From Chloroflexia bacterium (lineage in GTDB: Bacteria > Chloroflexota > Chloroflexia > Thermomicrobiales > UBA6265): a stretch of DNA of 11,312 nt. Below the pieces are notes generated by a model. The model ran no database searches. It saw only the letters and a program-made list of their open reading frames with translations, and was not told the origin of the DNA. Shown here in pieces: positions 1 through 6,527 of this stretch. The stretch spans positions 1-11,312 of the forward strand of contig JACCVE010000356.1 in assembly GCA_013698285.1 (NCBI GenBank), given 5' to 3'. Position numbers and translations under genes: made by a program. The first letter of the stretch is position 1; each line of letters begins with the position of its first letter.

Positions 1-1091
1 CTCCGGTGCCGGCAGACACGGAGACAGCTGTCCCGGCCGATACCGAGACGGCAGTGCCAGCCGACACCGAGACGGCAGTCCCGGCCGATACGGCTACCTC
101 CGCGGCGACCGAGGCCCCCACCACCGCTCCGACCGAGACGGCCGTAGCGCCGGGCGGAGCCGAGGCGACTGCCGCCCCGCCAACCGCTGTCCCCGCGACC
201 GCTGTTCCGGCCACCGCGGTACCTGCAACTGCTGTCCCGTCGACGACGGTGCCGCCGCCGCCAGCCACGCAGGTCCCTCCGACCATTGACCCGGCCGCGC
301 CGGTGGCGACCATCGACCTGGCGCCGATCGCGGTGGTGCCGACGTTTGCGCCGAATCTGCCGCCGCCCGCCGCCGCGACGGCCGCCCCGCGAGCCTGCAC
401 GGGGAACGCCGGGGTCTACAATGCCCGCGGCCTGCCGGACCGCCTGCCGTCGCGGATCCAGCTCGCCGGCATCGCCTATAACTTCGTCCAGATCGAGGAC
501 GTGAGTGCCGCCGGGACGTTGACCCGGATCGGGTGCGTCGGGGCCTTCACGGCCGTGTCCACCGACCAGGGTCCCCAGGCCGAGATCCTCTACCTCCAGT
601 ACGAGGGTGCGACCGCGAGCCAGGCGTCCCTGTTCCGGTACGAGGTCGGGGTCACCTTCACCGTCGAGTTCCAGATCAGCGGGAACCCGCAATCGGTGGC
701 CAGCGCCGATGTCCGGTACAACGCCTTCGCCACCTGGCAGCAGGTGACGTATGCCAGCCTGACGGTGATCCTCTTCGCCGAGACGGCCGACAATCTGACC
801 GCCGAGCGCTACTACGCCAAGCGCGTGGATGCCTCGGTGATCGGTGAGTACGCCCGTGAGGACGTGGCCGGTGAGGTGCCGGACGGCGTCTCCGAGGCCG
901 GTGCGACCTACGAACTGAACCCCGACCTCGTCATCCTGGGGGTGCGCTACATCCTCGTCGCGGTCTGGACACCGTCCGGGACGACCACCAACGGGTTCGT
1001 GACCCTCTACGCTCCGTCTGGAACCGAGGGTTCCACCCAACTGCTGGGGATCAATGTGCGGCTGATCGGCCTGTTGATCTACCGGGCGTAG
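1..1091 (+). CDS. Unrecognised probable extracytoplasmic protein with Ala/Pro/Thr repeat linker (5' end outside window)
   Basis: The frame is open to the left edge of the window, so the true start, and any signal peptide or anchor, lies upstream. The GTG at position 6 is inside a repeat and is unlikely to be the start. Counting from that codon, residues 1-125 are low-complexity Ala/Pro/Thr/Val: three VPADTETA octapeptides, then AVPAT pentapeptides, then a proline-rich spacer. Such linkers are typical of proteins that hold a domain away from the membrane or wall. Residues ~130-361 form a more ordered, beta-rich-looking domain with only two cysteines (C131 and C177), which could form a disulfide if the protein is exported. 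I see no catalytic motif or known family. It ends with TAG before a strong hairpin, facing the phosphoesterase gene. Coding is well supported by the long frame and ordered C-terminal half; the function is unknown. Confidence 0.75.
   Translation, partial: PVPADTETAVPADTETAVPADTETAVPADTATSAATEAPTTAPTETAVAPGGAEATAAPPTAVPATAVPATAVPATAVPSTTVPPPPATQVPPTIDPAAPVATIDLAPIAVVPTFAPNLPPPAAATAAPRACTGNAGVYNARGLPDRLPSRIQLAGIAYNFVQIEDVSAAGTLTRIGCVGAFTAVSTDQGPQAEILYLQYEGATASQASLFRYEVGVTFTVEFQISGNPQSVASADVRYNAFATWQQVTYASLTVILFAETADNLTAERYYAKRVDASVIGEYAREDVAGEVPDGVSEAGATYELNPDLVILGVRYILVAVWTPSGTTTNGFVTLYAPSGTEGSTQLLGINVRLIGLLIYRA
6..101 (+). repeat. 24-bp coding tandem repeat (VPADTETA x3 plus one degenerate copy)
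   Basis: Three consecutive 24-bp units (6-29, 30-53, 54-77) each encode VPADTETA. A fourth, degenerate unit begins at 78 (VPADTATS). All base differences among the three full units are at third codon positions and are silent: six between units 1 and 2, three between units 2 and 3. The array may continue upstream of the window. Confidence 0.9.
186..245 (+). repeat. 15-bp coding repeat (AVPAT x3, then AVPST)
   Basis: Units at 186-200, 201-215 and 216-230 each encode AVPAT; 231-245 encodes AVPST. As in the octapeptide array, the first three units differ only at silent third positions (valine is GTC, GTT and GTA in turn; proline CCC, CCG and CCT). The array forms part of the flexible linker of the same protein. 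Confidence 0.85.
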
Positions 1092-1131
1092 GCCGTCGAG
1101 CCGCTCGTGAGTGAATTGAAAGGACGAGGGA

Positions 1132-1170
1132 AGTGTCCCCCGGGCGTGAGCTCGGGGGGCACTCCCGTTT
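1132..1170. terminator. Strong hairpin with GTGA tetraloop, probable (bidirectional) terminator
   Basis: Bases 1132-1145 pair with 1150-1163 to give a 14-bp stem, including two G-U pairs, closed by a GTGA (GNRA-type) loop at 1146-1149. On the plus strand the stem is followed by CCCGTTT, a weak T-tract. It lies 40 bp after the stop of the first gene and between two convergent genes, where a terminator is expected. The pairing is read directly from the sequence; the terminator role is inferred. Confidence 0.55.
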
Positions 1171-1171
1171 G

Positions 1172-1210
1172 CGCCGGGGGTGCCGTCGCGTCCCAGACGG
1201 CATCCGGGCG
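1172..1210. terminator. Second adjacent hairpin in the convergent intergenic region
   Basis: Bases 1178-1187 pair with 1196-1205 (10 bp, one G-U) around an 8-base loop. An outer CGCC/GGCG helix (1172-1175 with 1207-1210) is separated from it by a small internal loop. It begins 8 bases after the first hairpin. On the minus strand it would be met first by transcripts leaving the phosphoesterase gene, but no T-run follows. It may be a second terminator or an RNA 3'-end stabiliser. The remaining bases to 1326 hold only short CCGG-type inverted repeats and no supported gene. Confidence 0.4.
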
Positions 1211-1326
1211 AACAGCCGGACAGCCGGTCGTCGCGGTTCACCGTGATCATGCGCCGGCGGAGCCGGGGACACAAGGTCTTCCCCTATGATGGTCGTCAGA
1301 CATCGAGGCTTGATGCGACTTCCGCG

Positions 1327-2202
1327 TTATTCCGGCAGAATGGCCTGGTCGGACCGGGCGACGAGGGTGATCAGGGTGATCTCGGGGTGACAGCGGAACC
1401 GGAGAGGGGGCCGATAGGTGCCGGCGCCTCGGGAGACGTAGAGGGTCATGGCGCCGACCCGGTACGATCCCATGTCGAAACGGCGTCCGCCCGGGGGCAG
1501 GGCGAGGGCCCCTTTCCCCAGCAGGCGAATCTGGCCGCCGTGGGTGTGACCCGAGAGTTGGAGGAATGCCCCCCGGCGTTCGGCCTGTTCCGCCCAGTCC
1601 GGTTCGTGCCAGAGGGCCAGCGCCGCTGCACCGGCGGGGACATCGCGGAAGGCCGCGTCCGGGTCGTGGTGACCGGCGAGGGCGTCGTCGATGCCGACGA
1701 GCCAGAGTGTCGAGCCATTGAACGGGATGCCCCGCGCCTCGTTCCGCAACAGGGGGATGGCGTGGGCCTCGAAGGCCTCGGCCACCTTATGGCTGCCGAG
1801 CTGCTCGTCGTGGTTTCCCAGCACGCCATAGGCGCCGAGGCGGGCCATGCCCTCCAGTTCGTCGAGGACGGGCATCCCGCGCTCGATGTAGCGGACCGTC
1901 TCGGACGCGTAGTCACCGCCCAGGAGGACTAGGTCGACCCGTTCATCGCGCAGCGGGGCGATCGCGTCGCGGAAGTTGGCCTGACTGAAGAACGGGCTCA
2001 TGTGGATGTCGGTGACGAAGGCGATCGTCATTCCCACCAGCGCGTGGTGGCCGGCGGGGACCGGGATGTCGAGGCGTTCTAGCTGGGGCCGGTACGGGGT
2101 GACGTGGCGCCCGCGCCAGGCGAGGACGGCTCCGGTCAAACCGGCGAGCGCGAGTCCGCCAATGGCCCCTCGGCGCCATGGCCGGTGGCCCTCGCCGGTC
2201 AC
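1327..2202 (-). CDS. Calcineurin-like metallophosphoesterase, YkuE-type, with N-terminal Tat-like/membrane segment
   Basis: A 291-residue binuclear-metal phosphoesterase of the calcineurin-like superfamily. All core metal-site motifs are visible: DIH (65-67), GGD (95-97), GNHD (129-132), HEPD (199-202) and GHTHGGQ (218-224). The C-terminal PEITLITL resembles YkuE-type proteins. The N-terminus has a twin arginine (R10-R11) followed by a hydrophobic stretch to ~A28, which suggests Tat export or a membrane anchor with the catalytic domain outside. The frame stays open upstream to 2478, but that extension is Arg/His/Pro-rich shadow of the permease gene. The GTG at 2202 has GGGAGG (2210-2215) seven bases upstream and overlaps the permease stop as GTGA, so it was chosen. 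It is the last gene of the ABC transporter unit. The substrate is unknown; a phosphomonoester or phospholipid-type substrate is possible. Confidence 0.9.
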   Translation of the reverse strand: MTGEGHRPWRRGAIGGLALAGLTGAVLAWRGRHVTPYRPQLERLDIPVPAGHHALVGMTIAFVTDIHMSPFFSQANFRDAIAPLRDERVDLVLLGGDYASETVRYIERGMPVLDELEGMARLGAYGVLGNHDEQLGSHKVAEAFEAHAIPLLRNEARGIPFNGSTLWLVGIDDALAGHHDPDAAFRDVPAGAAALALWHEPDWAEQAERRGAFLQLSGHTHGGQIRLLGKGALALPPGGRRFDMGSYRVGAMTLYVSRGAGTYRPPLRFRCHPEITLITLVARSDQAILPE

Positions 2203-2972
2203 CGCCGGGCCTCCCAGGGGACGACCAGCCGCTCGATGAGGTCGAGAGCCGCGGTGAGTCCCCAGCCCATAAGGCCCGTGACGACCAGGCCGACGAACAT
2301 GACCCTGATCCGGAGGACTTGCCACGATTCCCAGATCAGGTCGCCGATCCCGCCGTCGCCGGGGGAGACGAACTCGGTGCCGACGATCACGACCAGGGCG
2401 AACCCGAGGGCGAGGCGAAACCCGGTGAAGATGGCCGGCAGCGTGCCCGGCAAGGCGACGGTGGTGAAGACTTGCCACCGGCTGGCCCGGAAGTCCCGCG
2501 CCACGTCGCGGTAGGCCGGGTCCAGGGAGAGGACGCCGCCCATCGTGCTCAACACGACCACGAAGACGATCGAGATCGCGACGAGGAAGAGCTTGGACGT
2601 CTCTCCCAGCCCGAACGTGATCAGCGCCAGGGGCACCAGGGCGATCTTGGGGACGGCATAGACGGCGGAGGCGATGGGCATCAGGAGGAGACGGACGGGC
2701 CAGAACAGACCCATCGCCAGCCCGAGCACCACCCCGGGCACGGCACCGAGGACGAAGCCGGTGAGGACGCGGAACAAGCTAATTCGGGTGTCGGCGACCA
2801 ACGTCCCGTTGACGATCTGGTCTCGCGCCGTCTCCAGCACGGCGGTCGGGGGCGGCCAGTAGACCGGGTTGATGATGTCGGCCCGCGCGAGCCACTCCCA
2901 GGTGGCGAGCAGGACGAGGGGGGCGGCAAGGCTCAGCAGGAACTCCCCGGGACGGCGACGGGCGGTCGTCAT
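2199..2972 (-). CDS. ABC transporter permease, SsuC/TauC/NitT class
   Basis: A 257-residue integral membrane permease of the nitrate/sulfonate/taurine import class. The first membrane segment is ~11-29. Further hydrophobic segments lie around 65-90, 95-120, 126-148, 180-200 and 222-245, giving about six in total. The cytoplasmic coupling loop that docks on the ATPase is recognisable at ~158-176 (ARDFRAS...LPG), a degenerate form of the EAA-x3-G...LP motif. Length and layout match SsuC and TauC. The ATG overlaps the ATPase stop (ATGA), with GGGAG eight bases upstream of the start; its own stop overlaps the start of the phosphoesterase gene (GTGA). The substrate cannot be assigned from the permease: taurine, alkanesulfonates, nitrate, thiamine precursors and others all use this family. 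Confidence 0.92.
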   Translation of the reverse strand: MTTARRRPGEFLLSLAAPLVLLATWEWLARADIINPVYWPPPTAVLETARDQIVNGTLVADTRISLFRVLTGFVLGAVPGVVLGLAMGLFWPVRLLLMPIASAVYAVPKIALVPLALITFGLGETSKLFLVAISIVFVVVLSTMGGVLSLDPAYRDVARDFRASRWQVFTTVALPGTLPAIFTGFRLALGFALVVIVGTEFVSPGDGGIGDLIWESWQVLRIRVMFVGLVVTGLMGWGLTAALDLIERLVVPWEARR

Positions 2973-3874
2973 CGAGAGAGCTCCCGCGCGTCCGCGGGGT
3001 CATGCGGGCGCGGGGCCTGCTCGCGGAGGTGGTGCCAGAGACGCTGGTAGAGGGGACCATAGCGAGGATCGGTGCGGACGGTGATGATGGAGCGGGGACG
3101 CTCGAACGGCACGTCGATGGTGGCGACGATCCGGCCCGGGCGGGTGCCCATGACGCTGATCCGATCGCTGAGGACCAAGGCCTCGTCGAGGGAGTGGGTG
3201 ACGAAGAGGATGGTCTTGGCGGTGTCGTGCCAGATCCGGAGCAATTCCTCCTGGAGCAGCAGACGGGTCTGCTCGTCCAGGGCGCTGAAGGGCTCGTCCA
3301 TCAACAGGATGTCGGGGTCGACGGCTAGCGAGCGGGCGATCGCAACTCGTTGGCGCATCCCCTCCGACAACTGGCGTGGGTAGAGCGCGGCCGACCCGTC
3401 GAGGCCGACCGCGGCGAGCAGTGCCTCGGCCCGGGCCCGGCGCTCCCGGCGCGGGACGCCGCGCAGCTTGAGGCCGTAGGCCACGTTGTCGCGGGCGGTG
3501 AGCCAGGGAAACACGGAGCGCCCCTGGGGGACCATGGCACCGTGGGCGGGACGCCCGTGGCTGGTCTGGGCCGATACGGTGCCGGAGGACGGCCGGTCGA
3601 GGCCGGCGACGATCCGCAGCAGCGTCGTCTTGCCCGAGCCGGACGGGCCGACGAGGACGCGAAACTCACCCGGCTGGACGGTGAGCGAGATGTCGCTCAA
3701 CACCTCGACCGGCCCACTCGGGGCATCAAAGCGTTGACTGACCCGATCGACCGAGACGAGCGCCCCCGCATCGCGCGAGCGCCGATCGTCTCCACGGGCG
3801 GTATCCGCTTCCGAAGTCGACCGCGATCGTGCCGGGAGATCGGTGATGGGCGAGGTAGCGGTCGATTGGTCCAT
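2969..3874 (-). CDS. ABC transporter ATP-binding protein, SsuB/TauB/NrtD class
   Basis: The 301-residue nucleotide-binding subunit that powers the adjacent permease. Walker A is GPSGSGKTT (76-84), the Q-loop glutamine is Q117, Walker B is ILLMDE (189-194) with the catalytic glutamate E194, the D-loop is SALD, and the switch histidine is H227. The signature reads LSEGMRQ (169-175) rather than the usual LSGGMRQ, and the Q-loop context is MVPQGRS instead of the common MVFQE. All other essential residues are present, so it is probably active. About 38 polar residues precede the core, somewhat longer than typical. I chose the ATG at 3874, which has AGG five bases upstream; a GTG at 3880 would add two residues. 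It starts 10 bases after the binding-protein stop and overlaps the permease start (ATGA). Confidence 0.92.
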   Translation of the reverse strand: MDQSTATSPITDLPARSRSTSEADTARGDDRRSRDAGALVSVDRVSQRFDAPSGPVEVLSDISLTVQPGEFRVLVGPSGSGKTTLLRIVAGLDRPSSGTVSAQTSHGRPAHGAMVPQGRSVFPWLTARDNVAYGLKLRGVPRRERRARAEALLAAVGLDGSAALYPRQLSEGMRQRVAIARSLAVDPDILLMDEPFSALDEQTRLLLQEELLRIWHDTAKTILFVTHSLDEALVLSDRISVMGTRPGRIVATIDVPFERPRSIITVRTDPRYGPLYQRLWHHLREQAPRPHDPADARELSR

Positions 3875-3884
3875 GGGCACCTGG

Positions 3885-5024
3885 TCAGTCAGCCGGGAAG
3901 GGACCGAGGGCCGCTACGGCCGCCGCGACGTACTGGCCATCGATGGCGGTGGTGGGGTCGATCGGCTGGTCGTAGTCCAACTGGCCCCGGTCGAGGAAGA
4001 AGCGTTGCAGGGTGTTCAGGCTCTCGACGTTGATCTCCCCGTCCGGGAAATAGAGGGGTTGGACCGACGCGGCGAGCAGGTCGACCGGGACACTGGTGTA
4101 CTGGGAGATGATCGCCAGATTCGCCGGGTCATCGAAGGCGCCGCCGGAGAGGTCGCGAGCCGCCATCAGGTAGGCGGTGACGAAGGCCGTCGTGGCGTCC
4201 GGGTTCCCGGCGGCGAAGTCGCGGTTGCCGATGATCGCGGTCGGCTGGATATCCTGGACCGGGAAGTCGGGCAGGAGGCGGATCGCGATCCCCTGGCGTT
4301 CGGCCAGGGTCGCCAGCGGTTCGGCGACCATGGCCGCGTCGATGGCGCCGGTGTCGAGGGCGGCGACGGCGTCCGGGAATCCGATCGTCTGGAGATCGAC
4401 ATCGTCGATGGTCAGGCCGCCGGTGGCCAGCGCCGCGCCGAGCCAGTATTCGGTCCCGCCGCGGGCGTTGATCGACACCCTCCTGTCGCGGAGGTCGGCC
4501 ACGGACGCGATCTCGCCGGACAGGCAGGCATCACGGGAGATCATCAGCGGGGTGGCGACCGGCGAGCCCTCGGCGTGGCCGGGAGCGACGATCTGGATCG
4601 GCAGGCCGAGAGCGAGCGAGTTCCAGAACGCGGGACCCGCGCCGACCGCCGCGAAGTCCACGTCGCCACTGCCCGTCAGCGCGATCGGGTCGGTGCCCCC
4701 CGCGAAGGCCTGAAGGGTCACGTCGAGTCCGAGGGCGTCGTAGTAGCCTTTCGCCTCGGCCACGTAGACGGGAGCGTAGATCGAAATGGGGATGTACCCG
4801 ACGGTGATCGAGACGGCCTCGCCCGTGAACGGGCCCGGGGTCTGGGCCGGGACCGCCGCCGGGGTGGCGACCGGCTCTTCAACGACGATCGGTTCACACG
4901 ACAGGGTCGGGGTCGCCTGTCGTCCGGCCGCCGGAACCGGGAGAAGGGCGGCCATGAGGACCAGGGCGACGATCAGCACCCCACATACACGCTGCCCGCG
5001 ACCGGCACTCGTCCGTATCCTCAT
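3885..5024 (-). CDS. ABC transporter substrate-binding protein, SsuA/NMT1/THI5-like
   Basis: A 379-residue secreted solute receptor that delivers ligand to the adjacent permease and ATPase. Residues 1-12 are basic and 13-33 hydrophobic, a Sec signal peptide probably cut near residues 30-37 (VPA-A or close by). A Pro/Ala/Thr linker follows to ~70. The periplasmic-binding fold then begins with the family hallmark GYIPISIYAPVYVAEAKGYY, and includes a GSGDVDFAAVG segment and a DAVAALDTGAIDAAMVAEP segment typical of NMT1/SsuA-like proteins. Cysteines C43 and C167 could pair outside the cell. There is no lipobox, so attachment is unclear in this apparently non-outer-membrane context. GAGGT lies nine bases before the ATG. 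It is the first gene of the four-gene unit, 121 bp after ispG. The ligand cannot be told from sequence alone. Confidence 0.92.
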   Translation of the reverse strand: MRIRTSAGRGQRVCGVLIVALVLMAALLPVPAAGRQATPTLSCEPIVVEEPVATPAAVPAQTPGPFTGEAVSITVGYIPISIYAPVYVAEAKGYYDALGLDVTLQAFAGGTDPIALTGSGDVDFAAVGAGPAFWNSLALGLPIQIVAPGHAEGSPVATPLMISRDACLSGEIASVADLRDRRVSINARGGTEYWLGAALATGGLTIDDVDLQTIGFPDAVAALDTGAIDAAMVAEPLATLAERQGIAIRLLPDFPVQDIQPTAIIGNRDFAAGNPDATTAFVTAYLMAARDLSGGAFDDPANLAIISQYTSVPVDLLAASVQPLYFPDGEINVESLNTLQRFFLDRGQLDYDQPIDPTTAIDGQYVAAAVAALGPFPAD

Positions 5025-5145
5025 GACGTGACTACCTCGATTCGTGCCGCCCGCACCCGGCCCGGTGGCCCCGTCGCGGCCACGACGCGTCCGATCACGC
5101 GCCGGAGGGCCGGAGCCTGGTTCGCGGTCACGGCGAAGCCGGCCG

Positions 5146-6327
5146 TCAGTTGACGGCGGTCAACGTGAGCATCGGCTTGTACCGGCTCAGCTCGTCGTCC
5201 TCCTCGGGGAAGATGCCAGCCTGGCGCTCGGCGATCACCTGGGTGATCTCTGCCTTGAGCGCGTCGAGCATGTCGGCCTCGGCGACCGTCCGGACGATCT
5301 TGCCCTTGCGGAAGATGACACCCTTCTGGTTGCCGGCGGCGAGTCCGACGTCGGCGTCCCGGGATTCGCCCGGGCCGTTGACGACGCAGCCCATGACCGC
5401 GACCCGGATCGGCTCATCGACCGAGGCCAGGAAGTCGTCGACCTGGTTGGCGAGCTTGAACAGGTCCACCTCGACCCGGCCGCACGTCGGGCAGGCGATC
5501 ATCGTCGCGCCCTTCTGGCGCAGGTCGAGACTCTTGAGGATCTCGTAGCCGACAAAGACTTCCTCGACCGGGTCGGTGGTCAGCGAGACCCGGATGGTGT
5601 CGCCGATGCCGAGGGCCAGCAGGGTGCCAATCCCGACCGCGGAACGGACGCTGCCCGCCCGGGGAGTACCGGCCTCGGTGACGCCGAGGTGGAGGGGGTA
5701 GTCGTTGTCGAGACGAGCGAACCGGCGGTAGGCCTCCAGCAGGACGGGGACCTCGAACGCCTTCAGGCTGACCTTGATCAGGCCGAAATCGAGGTCTTCC
5801 AAGATCGCGATGTGACCCAGGGCGGACCGGACCAGCCACTCGGCCCGGAGGTCGAGCTGGGTGGAGCCCTGGCTCGCCATCTCATCGACGAACTCGGGCG
5901 TCATCGGGGCGACGGAGCCGAAGTTGACGCCGATCCGGATCGGCGTCTGGCGCTCCTTGGCCTTGATGACGACCTCGCGGACGTCCTCCGGCTTGCGGAT
6001 GTTGCCCGGGTTGAGGCGGAGGCCATGGATGCCGGCGTCCAACGCCTTTAGGGCCAGGGTGTGCTCGAAGTGGATGTCGGCGATGAGGGGGACGGGGGAG
6101 TGCGGGACGATGTCGGGCAGGGCAGCGGCGGCCTTCCGGTCCGGCACGGCGATGCGGACGATCTCGCAGCCGGCGTCGGCGAGTTGCCGGATCTGGGTCA
6201 GGGTCGCGGCGGCGTCCCGGGTATCGGAGGTCGTCATCGACTGGACGCGGATCGGGTTATCTCCGCCGATCCCGATGTCTCCGACCTGGAGCACACGGGT
6301 CTTCCGGCGAGGGGCGACGAGGGACAT
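5146..6327 (-). CDS. ispG: 4-hydroxy-3-methylbut-2-en-1-yl diphosphate synthase (IspG/GcpE)
   Basis: A 393-residue [4Fe-4S] enzyme of the MEP isoprenoid pathway. It converts methylerythritol 2,4-cyclodiphosphate to HMBPP in the cytoplasm. The TIM-barrel part opens with the IspG-typical VGDIGIGGDNPIRVQSMTT (15-33) followed by DTRD. The cluster ligands are C279 and C282 (CPTC), C314, and E321 in GCVVNGPGE, the known Cys3-Glu pattern. Length is normal for the short bacterial form. The frame extends upstream to a GTG at 6420, but that extension is a Pro/Gly repeat. The ATG at 6327 has AGGAGG (6332-6337) four bases upstream and gives the usual N-terminus, so it was chosen. It lies 200 bp downstream of rseP on the same strand, an arrangement seen in many bacteria, although dxr is not adjacent here. 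Confidence 0.97.
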   Translation of the reverse strand: MSLVAPRRKTRVLQVGDIGIGGDNPIRVQSMTTSDTRDAAATLTQIRQLADAGCEIVRIAVPDRKAAAALPDIVPHSPVPLIADIHFEHTLALKALDAGIHGLRLNPGNIRKPEDVREVVIKAKERQTPIRIGVNFGSVAPMTPEFVDEMASQGSTQLDLRAEWLVRSALGHIAILEDLDFGLIKVSLKAFEVPVLLEAYRRFARLDNDYPLHLGVTEAGTPRAGSVRSAVGIGTLLALGIGDTIRVSLTTDPVEEVFVGYEILKSLDLRQKGATMIACPTCGRVEVDLFKLANQVDDFLASVDEPIRVAVMGCVVNGPGESRDADVGLAAGNQKGVIFRKGKIVRTVAEADMLDALKAEITQVIAERQAGIFPEEDDELSRYKPMLTLTAVN

Positions 6328-6330
6328 GGG

Positions 6331-6363
6331 GCCTCCTGGTGGAACGCCGGGTGGGACGCCGGG
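6331..6363 (-). repeat. 12-bp tandem repeat beside the ispG ribosome binding site
   Basis: On the plus strand, two 12-bp units (6340-6351 and 6352-6363) differ by one base, and a degenerate third follows. The ispG Shine-Dalgarno (AGGAGG, plus-strand complement at 6332-6337) directly adjoins the array. Short and GC-rich, it may simply be slippage product in the leader. Confidence 0.6.
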
Positions 6364-6445
6364 CGGGGACACCCGGCTGGTCACCTGGCGAACCCCGGCC
6401 ACGAGGTGCGTCGGTGGCACCCGTGACTCGACGACGTGCTCCCAG

Positions 6446-6454
6446 ATTCTACCA
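6446..6454 (-). promoter_or_regulatory. Possible extended -10 promoter element for ispG
   Basis: On the minus strand the sequence reads TGG-TAGAAT, matching an extended -10 (TGn then five of six TATAAT bases), in otherwise very GC-rich DNA. No convincing -35 is seen at 16-18 bp. Transcription from here would give a leader of about 110 nt and let ispG be expressed apart from rseP. It rests on pattern matching only. Confidence 0.3.
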
Positions 6455-6527
6455 GGTCGGCCCTGCCCGGCCCGCGTCAGACGCTACGGTAAGGGGCAGC
6501 GAGACCAAGGCGGCGGGACGAGCGGGA

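Noticed and set aside
1299..1304. TATGAT, a -10-like hexamer on the plus strand
   Set aside because: No -35 partner, and no plus-strand gene lies downstream; it would only drive antisense into the phosphoesterase gene.
2203..2478. N-terminal extension of the phosphoesterase to an upstream start at 2478
   Set aside because: The extra 92 residues are Arg/His/Pro/Gly-rich and overlap the permease coding sequence. The GTG at 2202 has a good ribosome site and a GTGA junction.
2178..3050. Plus-strand open frame of 290 codons opposite the permease
   Set aside because: Extremely Asp/Glu/Gly/Gln-rich shadow of the permease frame, with no recognisable features or supporting start signal.
4894..4896. 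Cysteine 43 of the binding protein as a lipoprotein attachment site
   Set aside because: The preceding residues (T-L-S) do not form a lipobox and the cysteine lies about ten residues past the hydrophobic core, so a normal signal-peptidase I substrate fits better.
5065..5083. GTGGCC/GGCCAC hairpin between ispG and the binding-protein gene
   Set aside because: Only 6 bp with no T-tract; expected by chance in GC-rich DNA. It is not enough to call a terminator separating the two transcription units.
3843..5153. Long open frame (436 codons) on the plus strand, antisense to the binding-protein gene
   Set aside because: Its translation is Arg/Gly/Asp/Val-rich with no domain logic, and the opposite strand encodes a clear SsuA-like protein. 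Long antisense frames are expected at this GC content.
5142..5157. Perfect inverted repeat spanning the ispG stop codon
   Set aside because: The two arms leave a two-base loop, which cannot form as drawn; no T-run follows, so it is not called a terminator.
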